64,000 nucleotides of DNA, from assembly GCF_900105255.1 (NCBI RefSeq), contig NZ_LT629763.1:2294001-2358000 (forward strand), read 5' to 3'. The DNA comes from Halopseudomonas sabulinigri (GTDB taxonomy: Bacteria; Pseudomonadota; Gammaproteobacteria; Pseudomonadales; Pseudomonadaceae). Made by a program: the position numbers and the translations under genes. Shown here in pieces: positions 1 to 8,254 of the stretch (position 1 is the first letter of the stretch; each line of letters begins with the position of its first letter). The notes beneath the pieces were generated by a model, which searched no databases, was not told the DNA's origin, and worked only from the letters and a program-made list of their open reading frames with translations.

Positions 1-23
1 GCCGGCTTACGCCGGCGTTTTTC
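1..23 (+). terminator. Terminator-like hairpin of the gene left of the window
   Basis: Two GCCGGC hexamers (each self-complementary) flank a TTAC loop and are followed by GTTTTT. This is a typical intrinsic terminator shape. It would end a gene lying upstream of the window and separates it from the aminotransferase. Confidence 0.6.
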
Positions 24-49
24 TGCCACCCGTCTGGAGAATGCACCCC

Positions 50-1174
50 GTGTCCAAACTGGTCCCCGCCATCGATCCCGATGGCCTGCTCGAATACTCC
101 GTGGTTTTCACCGACCGCTCCCTGAACCACATGTCCCAGACCTTTCAGCAGGTCATGCTCGACATATCCAGTACCCTAAAAGGTGTATATAACGCCAACG
201 CGGTGGCCGTAGTGCCCGGCGGCGGCACCTTTGGCATGGAAGCGGTCGCTCGCCAGTTTGCCCAGGACAAAAAGTGTCTGGTCATTCGCAACGGCTGGTT
301 CAGCTATCGCTGGAGCCAGATTTTCGAGATGGGCCGCATTCCGGCCAGCGAAACCGTGCTCAAGGCGAGCAAATCAGACGCCAGTAGCCAGCCCGAGTTT
401 GCCCCCGCCGCGATTGCAGACGTGGTGGCGGAAATTCGCGCCAACAAGCCCGAGGTGGTGTTTGCCCCGCACGTGGAAACCGCGGCCGGGATTATCCTGC
501 CGGATGACTACCTGCGCGCCGTCGCCGACGCGGTACACGAGGTAGGCGGCCTGTTTGTGCTCGACTGCGTCGCTTCCGGTACTGTTTGGGTGGATATGCA
601 GGCCTGCGGCATTGACGTGCTGATCAGCGCACCGCAGAAAGGCTGGAGCGCGTCGCCTTGCAGCGCCCTGGTGATGTTCAGCGAACGCGCCGAAAAAGCA
701 CTGGAAACCACGACCAGCAGCAGTTTTGCCGCCGACCTGAAAAAGTGGCGACAGATCATGCAGGCCTACGAAAACGGCGGCCACGCCTACCACGCCACCA
801 TGCCAACCGATGCCCTGAAGGCGTTTCGCGACACCATGCTGGAAACCCGTGACTATGGCTTCGAGAAGGTAAAACAGGAGCAATTGGAGCTGGGCCGCAC
901 GGTGCGCGAGCTGATGCGCGACAAGGGCTTCAAGAGCGTCGCCGCCGACGGCTTCGGCGCGCCCGGTGTAGTGGTCAGCTACACCAGCGAAGATGGCCTG
1001 CAAAGTGGCAAGGCGTTTGGCGCACTTGGCCTGCAAACGGCTGCCGGCGTACCGCTGATGTGCGACGAGCCGGAAAGCTTCAAGACCTTCCGTATCGGCC
1101 TGTTTGGACTCGACAAGCTGCACAACATCGACCGCACTGTGCTGACACTCAAGCACGCGCTGGAAGCGCTCTAG
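50..1174 (+). CDS. Class V aminotransferase (alanine-glyoxylate / AEP transaminase-like)
   Basis: A PLP-dependent fold-type I enzyme of the class V family, which moves amino groups between small amino acids and 2-oxo acids. The PLP-binding lysine lies in APQKGW (about residue 197), with the preceding cofactor aspartate in FVLDCVAS. A glycine-rich PGGGTFGMEAV turn near residue 56 fits the phosphate-binding region. Length (374 aa) is normal for the family. I chose GTG at 50 because GGAGA ends nine bases before it; the ATG at 41 sits directly against the same GGAGA and would add only MHP. It is followed by its own terminator and looks monocistronic. The exact substrate cannot be read from the sequence; alanine-glyoxylate, serine-glyoxylate and phosphonate transaminases are all possible. 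Confidence 0.85.
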   Translation: MSKLVPAIDPDGLLEYSVVFTDRSLNHMSQTFQQVMLDISSTLKGVYNANAVAVVPGGGTFGMEAVARQFAQDKKCLVIRNGWFSYRWSQIFEMGRIPASETVLKASKSDASSQPEFAPAAIADVVAEIRANKPEVVFAPHVETAAGIILPDDYLRAVADAVHEVGGLFVLDCVASGTVWVDMQACGIDVLISAPQKGWSASPCSALVMFSERAEKALETTTSSSFAADLKKWRQIMQAYENGGHAYHATMPTDALKAFRDTMLETRDYGFEKVKQEQLELGRTVRELMRDKGFKSVAADGFGAPGVVVSYTSEDGLQSGKAFGALGLQTAAGVPLMCDEPESFKTFRIGLFGLDKLHNIDRTVLTLKHALEAL

Positions 1175-1213
1175 AGGTGCGCTAGCGCGTCCGCAGCTAC
1201 AAGCTACAAGCAG

Positions 1214-1241
1214 ACCCGGCCTTGGTGCCGGGTTTTGTTTT
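1214..1241 (+). terminator. Intrinsic terminator of the class V aminotransferase gene
   Basis: CCCGGC at 1215-1220 pairs with GCCGGG at 1227-1232 across a CTTGGT loop, followed by TTTTGTTTT. It sits 40 bases after the aminotransferase stop codon. Confidence 0.8.
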
Positions 1242-1300
1242 GGTGCTGGAAGCTGGAAGCGATCAGGCTGGTGGCTGCTTCAAGCTTGACCCTACTTCAC

Positions 1301-1323
1301 AAAAAACCCACCCGAGCGGGTTT
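1301..1323 (-). terminator. Intrinsic terminator of the VC0807-family gene
   Basis: Read on the minus strand, AAACCC (1323-1318) pairs with GGGTTT (1309-1304), followed by a T run (complement of the A run at 1301-1306). It lies 40 bases beyond the stop codon at 1363. Confidence 0.7.
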
Positions 1324-1362
1324 GCTTGTAGCTTGAGGCTCGTAGCTTGCGGCTGGCTGCGT

Positions 1363-2079
1363 TTAGCCCTTGGGCTGCTGCGCCATGATCTCTTCCATCT
1401 TCAGCCCGGTCAGGCCGTGGATGGTGCGCCAAATGTAGAAGAGGATGCCCATCATCATGATCATCGAGGGAATGGCGATCATCGGGTAGCTGACCAGGGT
1501 CATTTGCCCCAGCTCTTCGTTGAAGGCTTCGGTGCCAGCCGGACTGACAACGATCCACTTGGCAACGATGTAGTTCATGACCGACGAGAAGAAGAAAGTA
1601 CCCGCCAGAAAGTAGGTGGCGCGGGACAGGCGCTGGTTGAAGATATCCACCAGGCCGCGTTCCTGCAGGCGCTCCTGCACGCGCGCGACGTTGATCACCT
1701 TCTCGTTGTACAGCAGCGTACGAATCAGCGGGTAGCGGGTGCGGGTAGAGACCAGCACGGCAATACCGATGACGCCCGGCACGGCAGCTTCCTTGACCGC
1801 CAGCCACTGCGGATCGAGCTTGAGCAGGCCGATACCGCCCGTCAGCAGCACGCTGACTACCCCCAGCAGGGCAATGAAGTTGAATTTGCGGTACTGGATC
1901 AGCTCGAACAAGCCCCAGCAGACCGGGAAGGCGAGCGCCAGAATCAGCGCATTCGTAGCGCCCAGATTGGCCTCACCGCTGAACTTCATGAGAATGATGG
2001 AGGGCAACAATATGCTGACCAGCAGGTCGACCATCGGGCGGGGTTTGTGTTGCGGTGTGACGGTGTTCGCTTCAGTCAT
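1363..2079 (-). CDS. VC0807-family integral membrane protein
   Basis: A 238-aa polytopic inner-membrane protein resembling the VC0807 family, whose function is unknown to me. About six hydrophobic segments are visible: LLVSILLPSIILMKF, a second around ALILALAFPVCWGL, a third around FIALLGVVSVLLTGGIGLL, then a charged cytoplasmic stretch (VINVARVQERLQERGLVDIF), and two more near the C-terminus (TYFLAGTFFFSSVMNYIV and a methionine-rich one). The start is taken as MTEANTV at 2079; an upstream extension of 15 residues has no better ribosome site. It ends convergently with the aminotransferase. No neighbour suggests a role. Confidence 0.6.
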   Translation of the reverse strand: MTEANTVTPQHKPRPMVDLLVSILLPSIILMKFSGEANLGATNALILALAFPVCWGLFELIQYRKFNFIALLGVVSVLLTGGIGLLKLDPQWLAVKEAAVPGVIGIAVLVSTRTRYPLIRTLLYNEKVINVARVQERLQERGLVDIFNQRLSRATYFLAGTFFFSSVMNYIVAKWIVVSPAGTEAFNEELGQMTLVSYPMIAIPSMIMMMGILFYIWRTIHGLTGLKMEEIMAQQPKG

Positions 2080-2172
2080 GGGGAAAGCGGCAATCTCGGC
2101 GGCGAATAAAAAAACATCATACACCTGCCATCTGGTCGCTCACAGCCCGCCGCGACCAGATAAACAGCCTGT

Positions 2173-3150
2173 TCAACCGAGAATCGAGTAAACCAGATAG
2201 CCGGTATAGCCCACGTAAGCGCACATCAACAGCGCCCCTTCCGGTCGACTGACCTGCCCTTCACGCCCGCGCCGGGCAAAGCCCATGGCAAACAGCGCCA
2301 GGGTCAACGCAAACATCACCACCCAGTCACGCTGCAACACCTCCGGCTCCACCGCCAGCGGTGAGATGCCAGCGGCGATACCGACCACCGCCAGGGTATT
2401 GAACAGGCCAGAGCCGATCACGTTACCCAGCGCCAGATCGTGCTCGTTACGTCGAATCGCCGCCAGCGAGGAGGCCAACTCCGGTAGCGAGGTACCCACG
2501 GCAACCACGGTCAGGCCGATGATCAGGTCGCTGACGCCCATGCTTTCCGCGATGTAAACCGCGCCCCAGACCAGTACCCGCGAGCTGACAATCAACAGCA
2601 CCAGCCCCAAGACCAACCAGAAAATCGCCTTGCCCAGCGGCATCGCGTGGCTGGCCACTTCGCCTTCATAGTCTTCTGCGAGACTGTCACCGCGCCCACG
2701 CAGCCCCTGCACGATAGACCAGCCCATGATCAGGAAGAACACGCCGAGCAGCACCCAGGCGTCCAGGCGCGACAAATGACCGTCGATCAGTTGATAGCCC
2801 ACCAGCAGGGTGATCGCCAGCAGGATCGGCAGTTCCTTGCGAATAACCTGGGAGTGCACCTTGATCGGACTGATCACCGCCACCAGACCAATGATCAACG
2901 CGATATTGGTGATGTTGGAGCCAAACGCATTACCCAGCGCCAGGCCGGGATTGCCCTGCCCTGCCGCCAGGGCAGAAACCACCATTTCGGGGGCCGAGGT
3001 ACCAAAGCCGATAATCAGCATGCCGATCAGCAGCGGCGGCATGCCGGCATGGTTGGCGGTCGCCGAGGCGCCATCCACAAAGCGATCGGCACTCCAGACC
3101 AACAATGCCAAACCTGCTATTACCGCCGCAATTGCCAACAACATTGTCAA
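2173..3150 (-). CDS. Calcium/sodium antiporter (YrbG-type CaCA exchanger)
   Basis: An inner-membrane cation/Ca2+ exchanger that would use the Na+ gradient to move Ca2+. The two inverted alpha-repeats carry the family signatures: GTSAPEMVVSALAA followed by GNAFGSNITN (about residues 49-82), and GTSLPELASSLAA followed by GNVIGSGLFN in the second half. About ten membrane helices fill the 325 residues, and a charged cytoplasmic loop (GRGDSLAEDYEGEVASH) separates the two halves. Length and order match E. coli YrbG. The gene is single, 93 bases downstream of the start of the VC0807 gene on the same strand. Confidence 0.9.
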   Translation of the reverse strand: MTMLLAIAAVIAGLALLVWSADRFVDGASATANHAGMPPLLIGMLIIGFGTSAPEMVVSALAAGQGNPGLALGNAFGSNITNIALIIGLVAVISPIKVHSQVIRKELPILLAITLLVGYQLIDGHLSRLDAWVLLGVFFLIMGWSIVQGLRGRGDSLAEDYEGEVASHAMPLGKAIFWLVLGLVLLIVSSRVLVWGAVYIAESMGVSDLIIGLTVVAVGTSLPELASSLAAIRRNEHDLALGNVIGSGLFNTLAVVGIAAGISPLAVEPEVLQRDWVVMFALTLALFAMGFARRGREGQVSRPEGALLMCAYVGYTGYLVYSILG

Positions 3151-3372
3151 TACCCGCTATTAATTAAGAAGGCGCCATTATCAGGTAAAGCACGGCGGGG
3201 TAACAGGGGCGCTGAAAACAGCTTTGTAGCAAATCATTCAATACTGAGCAGTCCCGCCGATAACCTGTAGAATCGCCCGCCGCGCGCAGCATGCCCACTC
3301 GGCTTGCCTGTGAGCGACAGTCCGCCCAGGCTCAAGGAATGGCCGGCCACCCACACGTCTAGAGGTTCTACC

Positions 3373-4995
3373 ATGGCTCTGAACAGCTCGCTCCGCCACC
3401 AGACTCTGTTGCTTATGGGCGGCAGTTTGGCCCTCATGCTGGTGGTGGCACTTGCCATCGTCAGCTCACTTGCCGGCAGCGTCGGCAGCTACCGCGACCT
3501 GCTGCAAAACCCGGTCTCCGCCGCCACCCTGATCAACCAGTCCAACGTACATTTCAAGGAGCAGGTGCAGGAGTGGAAGAACGTGTTGCTGCGTGGCAGC
3601 AATGCCGAGGATCAACGCAAGTACTGGGCACAGTTCGAGACCAGCGAGCAGGCCGTACAGGATGAACTGAAAAAAATACTGACACTGGACATCAGCGCGG
3701 ACATACGGACCAAGGTCGAGCAACTGCTGCGCCAGCATCAAACGCTGGCCGCAGGCTATCGCACCAGCCGTGACGCCTTCATTGCGTCCGGACTGGATCC
3801 GCTCGCCGGGGACCGCAGCGCCCGCGGTATTGATCGCGAGGTCGGCGAGCAGATGCAGGAACTCTCTGCCAGCCTCAACGAGACTGCGCGCAGCGAAAGC
3901 GCGGCGATCAACCAAGCCGCCAGCCGCACAGTCTGGGTCGGCCTGGTACTGCTGTGCGTTGCAGCGCTGGTGATTGGCCTGCTCAGCCTGTGGTTGGTGA
4001 ACCGCCGGCTGGTCAATCCGATCACGCTGCTGATTCGGCAGATCGATCAACTGAGTGAAGGCCGCATGGGCGCGCCGATTCACACCGAACGCCGCGACGA
4101 GCTGGGCACCCTCGCCCGCGCGGCGAACCAGTTGCGCAGCTTTCTCGGTGACACCTTCAGTCAGTTGCAACGCAGCACCACCGAGCTGGACCGCGCCAGT
4201 GGCGAGCTGAACACCATAGCTACACGCATGGCACAGGGCAGCCGCGATCAGTTCTCGCGCACCGACCAGGTTGCGACTGCCATGCAGGAAATGTCCGCCT
4301 CTGCCGCCGAAGTCGCACAGCACGCCTCGGCGGCAGCCCGCGCCGCGGATGAGGCCGACAGCAACGCGCAGGACGGCGGCCAGGTGATGCAGCAGACCAT
4401 CAAGGGCATGCAGGAAATGCTGCAGCAGATCACCCACACAACCGAGGTCATCCGTCGTCTGGAAGGCGACAGCAACCGCATTGGCAAGGTACTGGATGTC
4501 ATTCAGGGCATTGCCGAACAGACCAACCTGCTGGCGCTGAATGCCGCAATCGAAGCGGCGCGGGCTGGTGAAGCGGGCCGTGGTTTTGCGGTCGTGGCCG
4601 ACGAGGTCCGCACCCTCGCGCAGCGTACCGCCGAGTCCACCGCCGAAATCCAGCAGATCATCAACAACGTACAAAGCGGCGCACTCGAAGCGGTGAAAGC
4701 CATTGAAAACGGCCAATCGCGCAGCGAGAGCAGCATGACTCAGGTGACTCTGGCCGGTGATCGCCTGGGGCAGATAACCCAGGCCATCGAATCGATACGC
4801 GATATGAACCGGCAGATTTCCACCGCCGCAGACGAGCAGACCAGCGTGGCGGAAGATATCTCGCGCAACATCACCGAGATTACCGATATCGCCAGCGCCA
4901 ATCAGACCCAGGTCGACAACACCTCACGGGCCAGCCAGACCCTGCATGGCTTGTCCGGCGAGCTCAGCGCCCTGACCCAGCGCCTCTCCGCGTAA
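3373..4995 (+). CDS. Methyl-accepting chemotaxis protein
   Basis: A transmembrane chemoreceptor (540 aa) that would signal through CheA/CheW. It has a short cytoplasmic N-terminus, TM1 at about residues 12-32 ([19 protein letters not shown]), a periplasmic helical sensor domain of about 160 residues, and TM2 ([19 protein letters not shown]). A HAMP domain follows, then the long signalling coiled coil with the invariant hairpin tip [19 protein letters not shown] and [15 protein letters not shown]. The sensor looks like an all-helical bundle rather than a dCache domain; the ligand is unknown. ATG at 3373 has AGAGG at 3361-3365; an in-frame ATG 69 bases upstream would put a charged extension before TM1 and is less likely. 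A 28-base palindrome follows the stop. Confidence 0.92.
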   Translation: MALNSSLRHQTLLLMGGSLALMLVVALAIVSSLAGSVGSYRDLLQNPVSAATLINQSNVHFKEQVQEWKNVLLRGSNAEDQRKYWAQFETSEQAVQDELKKILTLDISADIRTKVEQLLRQHQTLAAGYRTSRDAFIASGLDPLAGDRSARGIDREVGEQMQELSASLNETARSESAAINQAASRTVWVGLVLLCVAALVIGLLSLWLVNRRLVNPITLLIRQIDQLSEGRMGAPIHTERRDELGTLARAANQLRSFLGDTFSQLQRSTTELDRASGELNTIATRMAQGSRDQFSRTDQVATAMQEMSASAAEVAQHASAAARAADEADSNAQDGGQVMQQTIKGMQEMLQQITHTTEVIRRLEGDSNRIGKVLDVIQGIAEQTNLLALNAAIEAARAGEAGRGFAVVADEVRTLAQRTAESTAEIQQIINNVQSGALEAVKAIENGQSRSESSMTQVTLAGDRLGQITQAIESIRDMNRQISTAADEQTSVAEDISRNITEITDIASANQTQVDNTSRASQTLHGLSGELSALTQRLSA

Positions 4996-4999
4996 TGAC

Positions 5000-5027
5000 A
5001 ATGCGGGTGGCCGCGGCCACCCGCATT
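5000..5027. terminator. 28-base perfect palindrome, bidirectional terminator candidate
   Basis: The whole 28-base stretch equals its reverse complement (left arm AATGCGGGTGGCCG). It lies between the convergent chemoreceptor and acyl-CoA ligase genes, four bases after one stop and four before the other. There is no T tract, so it may act as a 3'-end stabiliser as well as a terminator. Confidence 0.65.
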
Positions 5028-5031
5028 AAGG

Positions 5032-6765
5032 TCAGGCGCTGACGGCTGCCGCCTGCTTCTGCTTTTCTTCTTCGTAGAGCTCTTTCTTCGACAGTTTGCC
5101 GACTGGTGTCTTCGGCAGTTCCGCGCGAATCTCCATGCTCTGCAAGCGCTCGTGCTTGCCCAGTCGGCTGGCCAGAAACGCCTGCAGGGTTTCAAAGCTG
5201 AATGGCTCGGTACCGCCTTTCAACTTGATGAACGCCTTCGGCGCCTGGCCGCGGTAGGCGTCGGCCACGCCGATCACCGAGACTTCCTCAACGCCCGGAA
5301 ATTCGTAGATAGCCTCTTCAATGGTGCGCGGATACACGTTGTAACCGCTGCAGAGGATCATGTCCTTGGTGCGATCAACGATATACACAAAGCCATCGGC
5401 GTCCATGTAACCGATATCGCCGGTACGCAGGTAGCCGTCACTGGTCATGGCTTCAGCCGTGGCATCGGGACGACGCCAATAACCAGCGGTGATGTTCGGC
5501 CCCTTGATACAGACCTCACCCTTCTCGCCCACCGGCAATTCGGTTTCACCGCCATCAAGCGGCAGAATGCGGATATGCGCGCCCGGCACCGGTACGCCGC
5601 AGGACCCAGGGCGCGGCGCGGCGTCCTTGGGTGTGAAGGTGCCGGTAGTGGTGGTCTCGGTCATGCCCCAGCCCTCGCGCAGCGTACAGCCAGAGCGATT
5701 GAAGTACTGCTGCTGCACCTCGACCGGCAGCGGCGCGCCGCCGGAGTTGGACATTTTCAGCGACGACAGATCGTAATCAGCCGTCGCCGGATGGCTGAGC
5801 AAACCAATAAACATGGTCGGCACGCCGGGGAAAGTGGTGATGCGGTTCTCGCTGATTTCCTTGAGCACGCTGAGCACGTCAAAACGCGGGTGCAGGTACA
5901 GCTCGGCAGCCGCACGCAGGCCGAAAATCATGTTTACCATCAAGGCGTAAATATGAAACGGCGGTAACACCGCCAGCACCCGCTCCTGCCCCGGCTCTAC
6001 CGCCGCGCTCAGCACCTCGCGCAGCTGCGCGCAGGAGGCGGTGATATTGCCATGGGTGAGCATCGCGCCTTTGGGCACGCCGGTGGTGCCACCGGTGTAT
6101 TGCAGCACGGCCAGGCAGGTATTCGGGTCGTCGAGGGCGTACGTTTGGTAGTCGCCCTGGTTGTCGAGTAACTGCGCAAAGCTGCTGCACTCGGCGCCGA
6201 GCTGCGGTGCTGCCTGCGGCCCCAGCAGGTCGCGTTGTTCCGCCGTCGCGCTGGTGCAGAACTCGGTCAACTCACCCACCACCAGATGGCGGAGCCGGGT
6301 ACGTGCCAGCAAGGTAGCCATGCGCGGATAGAAGGCCTGCAAGCCCAGCGTGACCATGATGTCGGTCTCGCTGTCTTCAATCTTGTGCTCCAGCGTGCGC
6401 TCGGCGTCCAGTGGCGAATAGTTGACCACTGTGCCGCCCGCCCGTAGCACGCCGAGAAAGCTGATGAAGTAGTGGGGGCAGTTCGGCAGGTACAAGCCCA
6501 CGTGTACACCGGGTTTGACCCCCAGTAGCTGAAAGCCGCGTGCCGCCTGCGCAACCTTGTGGCTCAACTCACGGTAGCTCATCTTGCTGCCAAAGAAATC
6601 GATGGCCGAATTATCCGGAAATTCAGCCACCGCGGCATCCAGCAGGGCCGGAATCGGTTGTGGGTCAAACGGCAGATCCCAACGGACGTTTTCGGGATAG
6701 GACGGTATCCAGCGCGGTGCAGTAGCCACAGACAGTGCCTCCAGATCGGAATTCAGCCCGGACAT
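5032..6765 (-). CDS. AMP-forming acyl-CoA ligase (PimA/FadD-like)
   Basis: An ANL-superfamily ligase (577 aa) that would adenylate a fatty or dicarboxylic acid and transfer it to CoA. Motifs in order: the P-loop YTGGTTGVPKGAMLTHGNI (about residue 216), the A5 motif GWGMTETTTTG, the A7/A8 region TGDIGYMDADGFVYIVDR and KDMILCSGYNVYP, and the A10 lysine in KTPVGKLSKKEL near the C-terminus. The N-terminal WDLPFDPQPIPALLD opening and overall sequence resemble ligases annotated as dicarboxylate-CoA ligase PimA or long-chain fatty acid-CoA ligase. The chain length it accepts cannot be told. It is divergent from the RND exporter genes and single in its transcript. Confidence 0.85.
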   Translation of the reverse strand: MSGLNSDLEALSVATAPRWIPSYPENVRWDLPFDPQPIPALLDAAVAEFPDNSAIDFFGSKMSYRELSHKVAQAARGFQLLGVKPGVHVGLYLPNCPHYFISFLGVLRAGGTVVNYSPLDAERTLEHKIEDSETDIMVTLGLQAFYPRMATLLARTRLRHLVVGELTEFCTSATAEQRDLLGPQAAPQLGAECSSFAQLLDNQGDYQTYALDDPNTCLAVLQYTGGTTGVPKGAMLTHGNITASCAQLREVLSAAVEPGQERVLAVLPPFHIYALMVNMIFGLRAAAELYLHPRFDVLSVLKEISENRITTFPGVPTMFIGLLSHPATADYDLSSLKMSNSGGAPLPVEVQQQYFNRSGCTLREGWGMTETTTTGTFTPKDAAPRPGSCGVPVPGAHIRILPLDGGETELPVGEKGEVCIKGPNITAGYWRRPDATAEAMTSDGYLRTGDIGYMDADGFVYIVDRTKDMILCSGYNVYPRTIEEAIYEFPGVEEVSVIGVADAYRGQAPKAFIKLKGGTEPFSFETLQAFLASRLGKHERLQSMEIRAELPKTPVGKLSKKELYEEEKQKQAAAVSA

Positions 6766-6991
6766 CGGCGCGCCGTGTCAGGCAGTTTTATTTTGTCTCA
6801 AGGTAGACTCACAATCGCCTCAGGAGAACCCATATCCATTGCAGATATGTCGCTCCATAGGTGGCACATCGGCCTGTCGCGCGCACGACAATGTCAGACC
6901 GACACGAAGGGCACGCAAGGCCCTTGCCCCGTAACCGGGCAACAGGCTATATAGGGCGGTCAAAACAACAACTGCCCCACTCGGACTTTCC
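6766..6991. promoter_or_regulatory. Divergent promoter region, acyl-CoA ligase / RND exporter
   Basis: A 226-base spacer between divergent genes. It contains GCAAGGCCCTTGC at 6915-6927 and an overlapping TTGCCC/GGGCAA inverted repeat (6924-6942), followed by a TATATA box at about 6949-6954 that could be the -10 of the exporter. No regulator gene is adjacent. Assignment rests only on position and symmetry. Confidence 0.35.
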
Positions 6992-8254
6992 ATGCGTAAA
7001 CGCCTTGTACCGATCCTGATCATCGCCGTTGGGATCGTCATCTTCATCCTGCTGCGCCTGACCCGTGATGAGCCAGCTCCGATCGGCTCGCTGGAGCGCA
7101 GCTGGCGGGTGGCCACCGAGGTCATCCAGCCGGACGCTTTCGCCCCGCGGCTGACGCTCTATGGCGAGCTGGAATCGCCGCTGCTGTTTACCGTGGTTGC
7201 GCCCATGGCCGGTCGCGTCGCCGCACTACCGGCACAGGACGGTGAGCAGGTAGCCGAAGGCCAGTTGCTGATGGCCCTGGACGAAGCCGATATTGCGCCG
7301 CGCGTAGCGCAGGCCGAAGCCGACCTGGCCGATGCCCAGGCGCAACTGCAGAGCGAACAGACCGCCCATCAGAACGACCTGCGCGCGCTCAAGCTGGAGC
7401 AGCGCATCCAGGCCAACGCGCAGACCAACGTCGGGCGAGTCGAGCAGTTGATTACCCGTGGCGCCCTGCCCGCCGCCGACCTGGAAAACAGCAAAGACGC
7501 GCTGGACCGCGCCGCACTGACGGTGGCCAACCGGCAGCGCAGCATCAACAATTACCCTTCGCGCCTCAAGGCCGCACAGGCACGGGTGGACCGCGCCCAA
7601 GCGACCTTTGACAGCATGCAGCGCGATGCCGAGCGCAGCCGTTTTACCGCCCCGTTCGATGGCCTTGTCGGCAACGTACAGGCGGCAGTGGGTGACCAGG
7701 TCAATGCCAACGCTGCCCTGCTCGACTTCTATCCGCTGCAGGGCATGGAGCTGCGCGCCGTGGTGCCGCAGGTGCACAGCCAGAGTTTCATGCAGGCGTT
7801 GCAGGATGGCGGCCAGTTGCAGGCGCGCAGCCTGGATCTGGAACCGGCCATTACCCTGACCCTCAAGCGCATCGCCGGCCAGGCCGACGCGCGCGGCGTA
7901 GAGGCCATCTTCAGCGTCGACCAGCCACAACCCGGCCTGCGCCTGGGCAACCTGCTGGCGATCAGCGTGGCCCGCCCGGTACGCGATGACAGCGTCGCCC
8001 TGCCCTACAGCGCGCTCTACGGCAACGACACCCTGTATCAGGTGCTCGATGGCCGCCTACAGCGCATTGAAGTGCAGCGCGTAGGCGAGACCCTGAACGA
8101 ACAGGGTGAGCGCCGCGTGCTGGTGCGCTCGCCCAAACTGAGCGGCGGCATGGAGATCGTCACCACCCATCTGCCCAATGCGGTTCAGGGACTCAAGGTG
8201 GATACCGGCGCAGCGGCACCCGAGGCGGACGCCAGCACAGGGCCACGGCCATGA
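6992..8254 (+). CDS. RND efflux periplasmic adaptor (HlyD/MFP family)
   Basis: The membrane-fusion subunit linking an RND pump to an outer-membrane channel. An N-terminal anchor helix (residues 4-22, LVPILIIAVGIVIFILL) is followed by the first lipoyl half (GRVAALPAQDGEQVAEGQLL), a helical hairpin rich in Ala, Gln and Glu (about residues 110-215), the second lipoyl half (FTAPFDGLVGNVQAAVGDQV), then beta-barrel and membrane-proximal domains. The length of 420 aa is typical. The stop codon overlaps the start of the transporter gene, so the two are translated together. No outer-membrane factor gene is nearby; the pump presumably borrows one. The substrate is unknown. Confidence 0.88.
   Translation: MRKRLVPILIIAVGIVIFILLRLTRDEPAPIGSLERSWRVATEVIQPDAFAPRLTLYGELESPLLFTVVAPMAGRVAALPAQDGEQVAEGQLLMALDEADIAPRVAQAEADLADAQAQLQSEQTAHQNDLRALKLEQRIQANAQTNVGRVEQLITRGALPAADLENSKDALDRAALTVANRQRSINNYPSRLKAAQARVDRAQATFDSMQRDAERSRFTAPFDGLVGNVQAAVGDQVNANAALLDFYPLQGMELRAVVPQVHSQSFMQALQDGGQLQARSLDLEPAITLTLKRIAGQADARGVEAIFSVDQPQPGLRLGNLLAISVARPVRDDSVALPYSALYGNDTLYQVLDGRLQRIEVQRVGETLNEQGERRVLVRSPKLSGGMEIVTTHLPNAVQGLKVDTGAAAPEADASTGPRP

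Larger units (their letters stand above)
1195..1353. repeat. AGCTACAAGC / GCTTGTAGC heptad repeats
   Basis: AGCTACAAGCTACAAGC at 1195-1211 is built of a repeated 7-mer. A related, inverted and degenerate version (GCTTGTAGCTTGAGG, then CGTAGCTTGCGG) lies at 1324-1353. GCTGGAAGCTGGAAGC at 1246-1261 is a similar heptad. They bracket the two terminators between the convergent genes. A further relative is seen near 30121-30150. Confidence 0.5.

Noticed and set aside
1222..2109. Plus-strand frame opposite the VC0807 gene
   Set aside because: Composition (His, Gln, Arg-rich) is typical of a shadow; the minus-strand membrane protein is the real gene.
3466..4716. Long antisense frame opposite the chemoreceptor
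   Set aside because: The plus-strand frame has all chemoreceptor motifs; the antisense protein is Gly/Ala/His-rich without a family.
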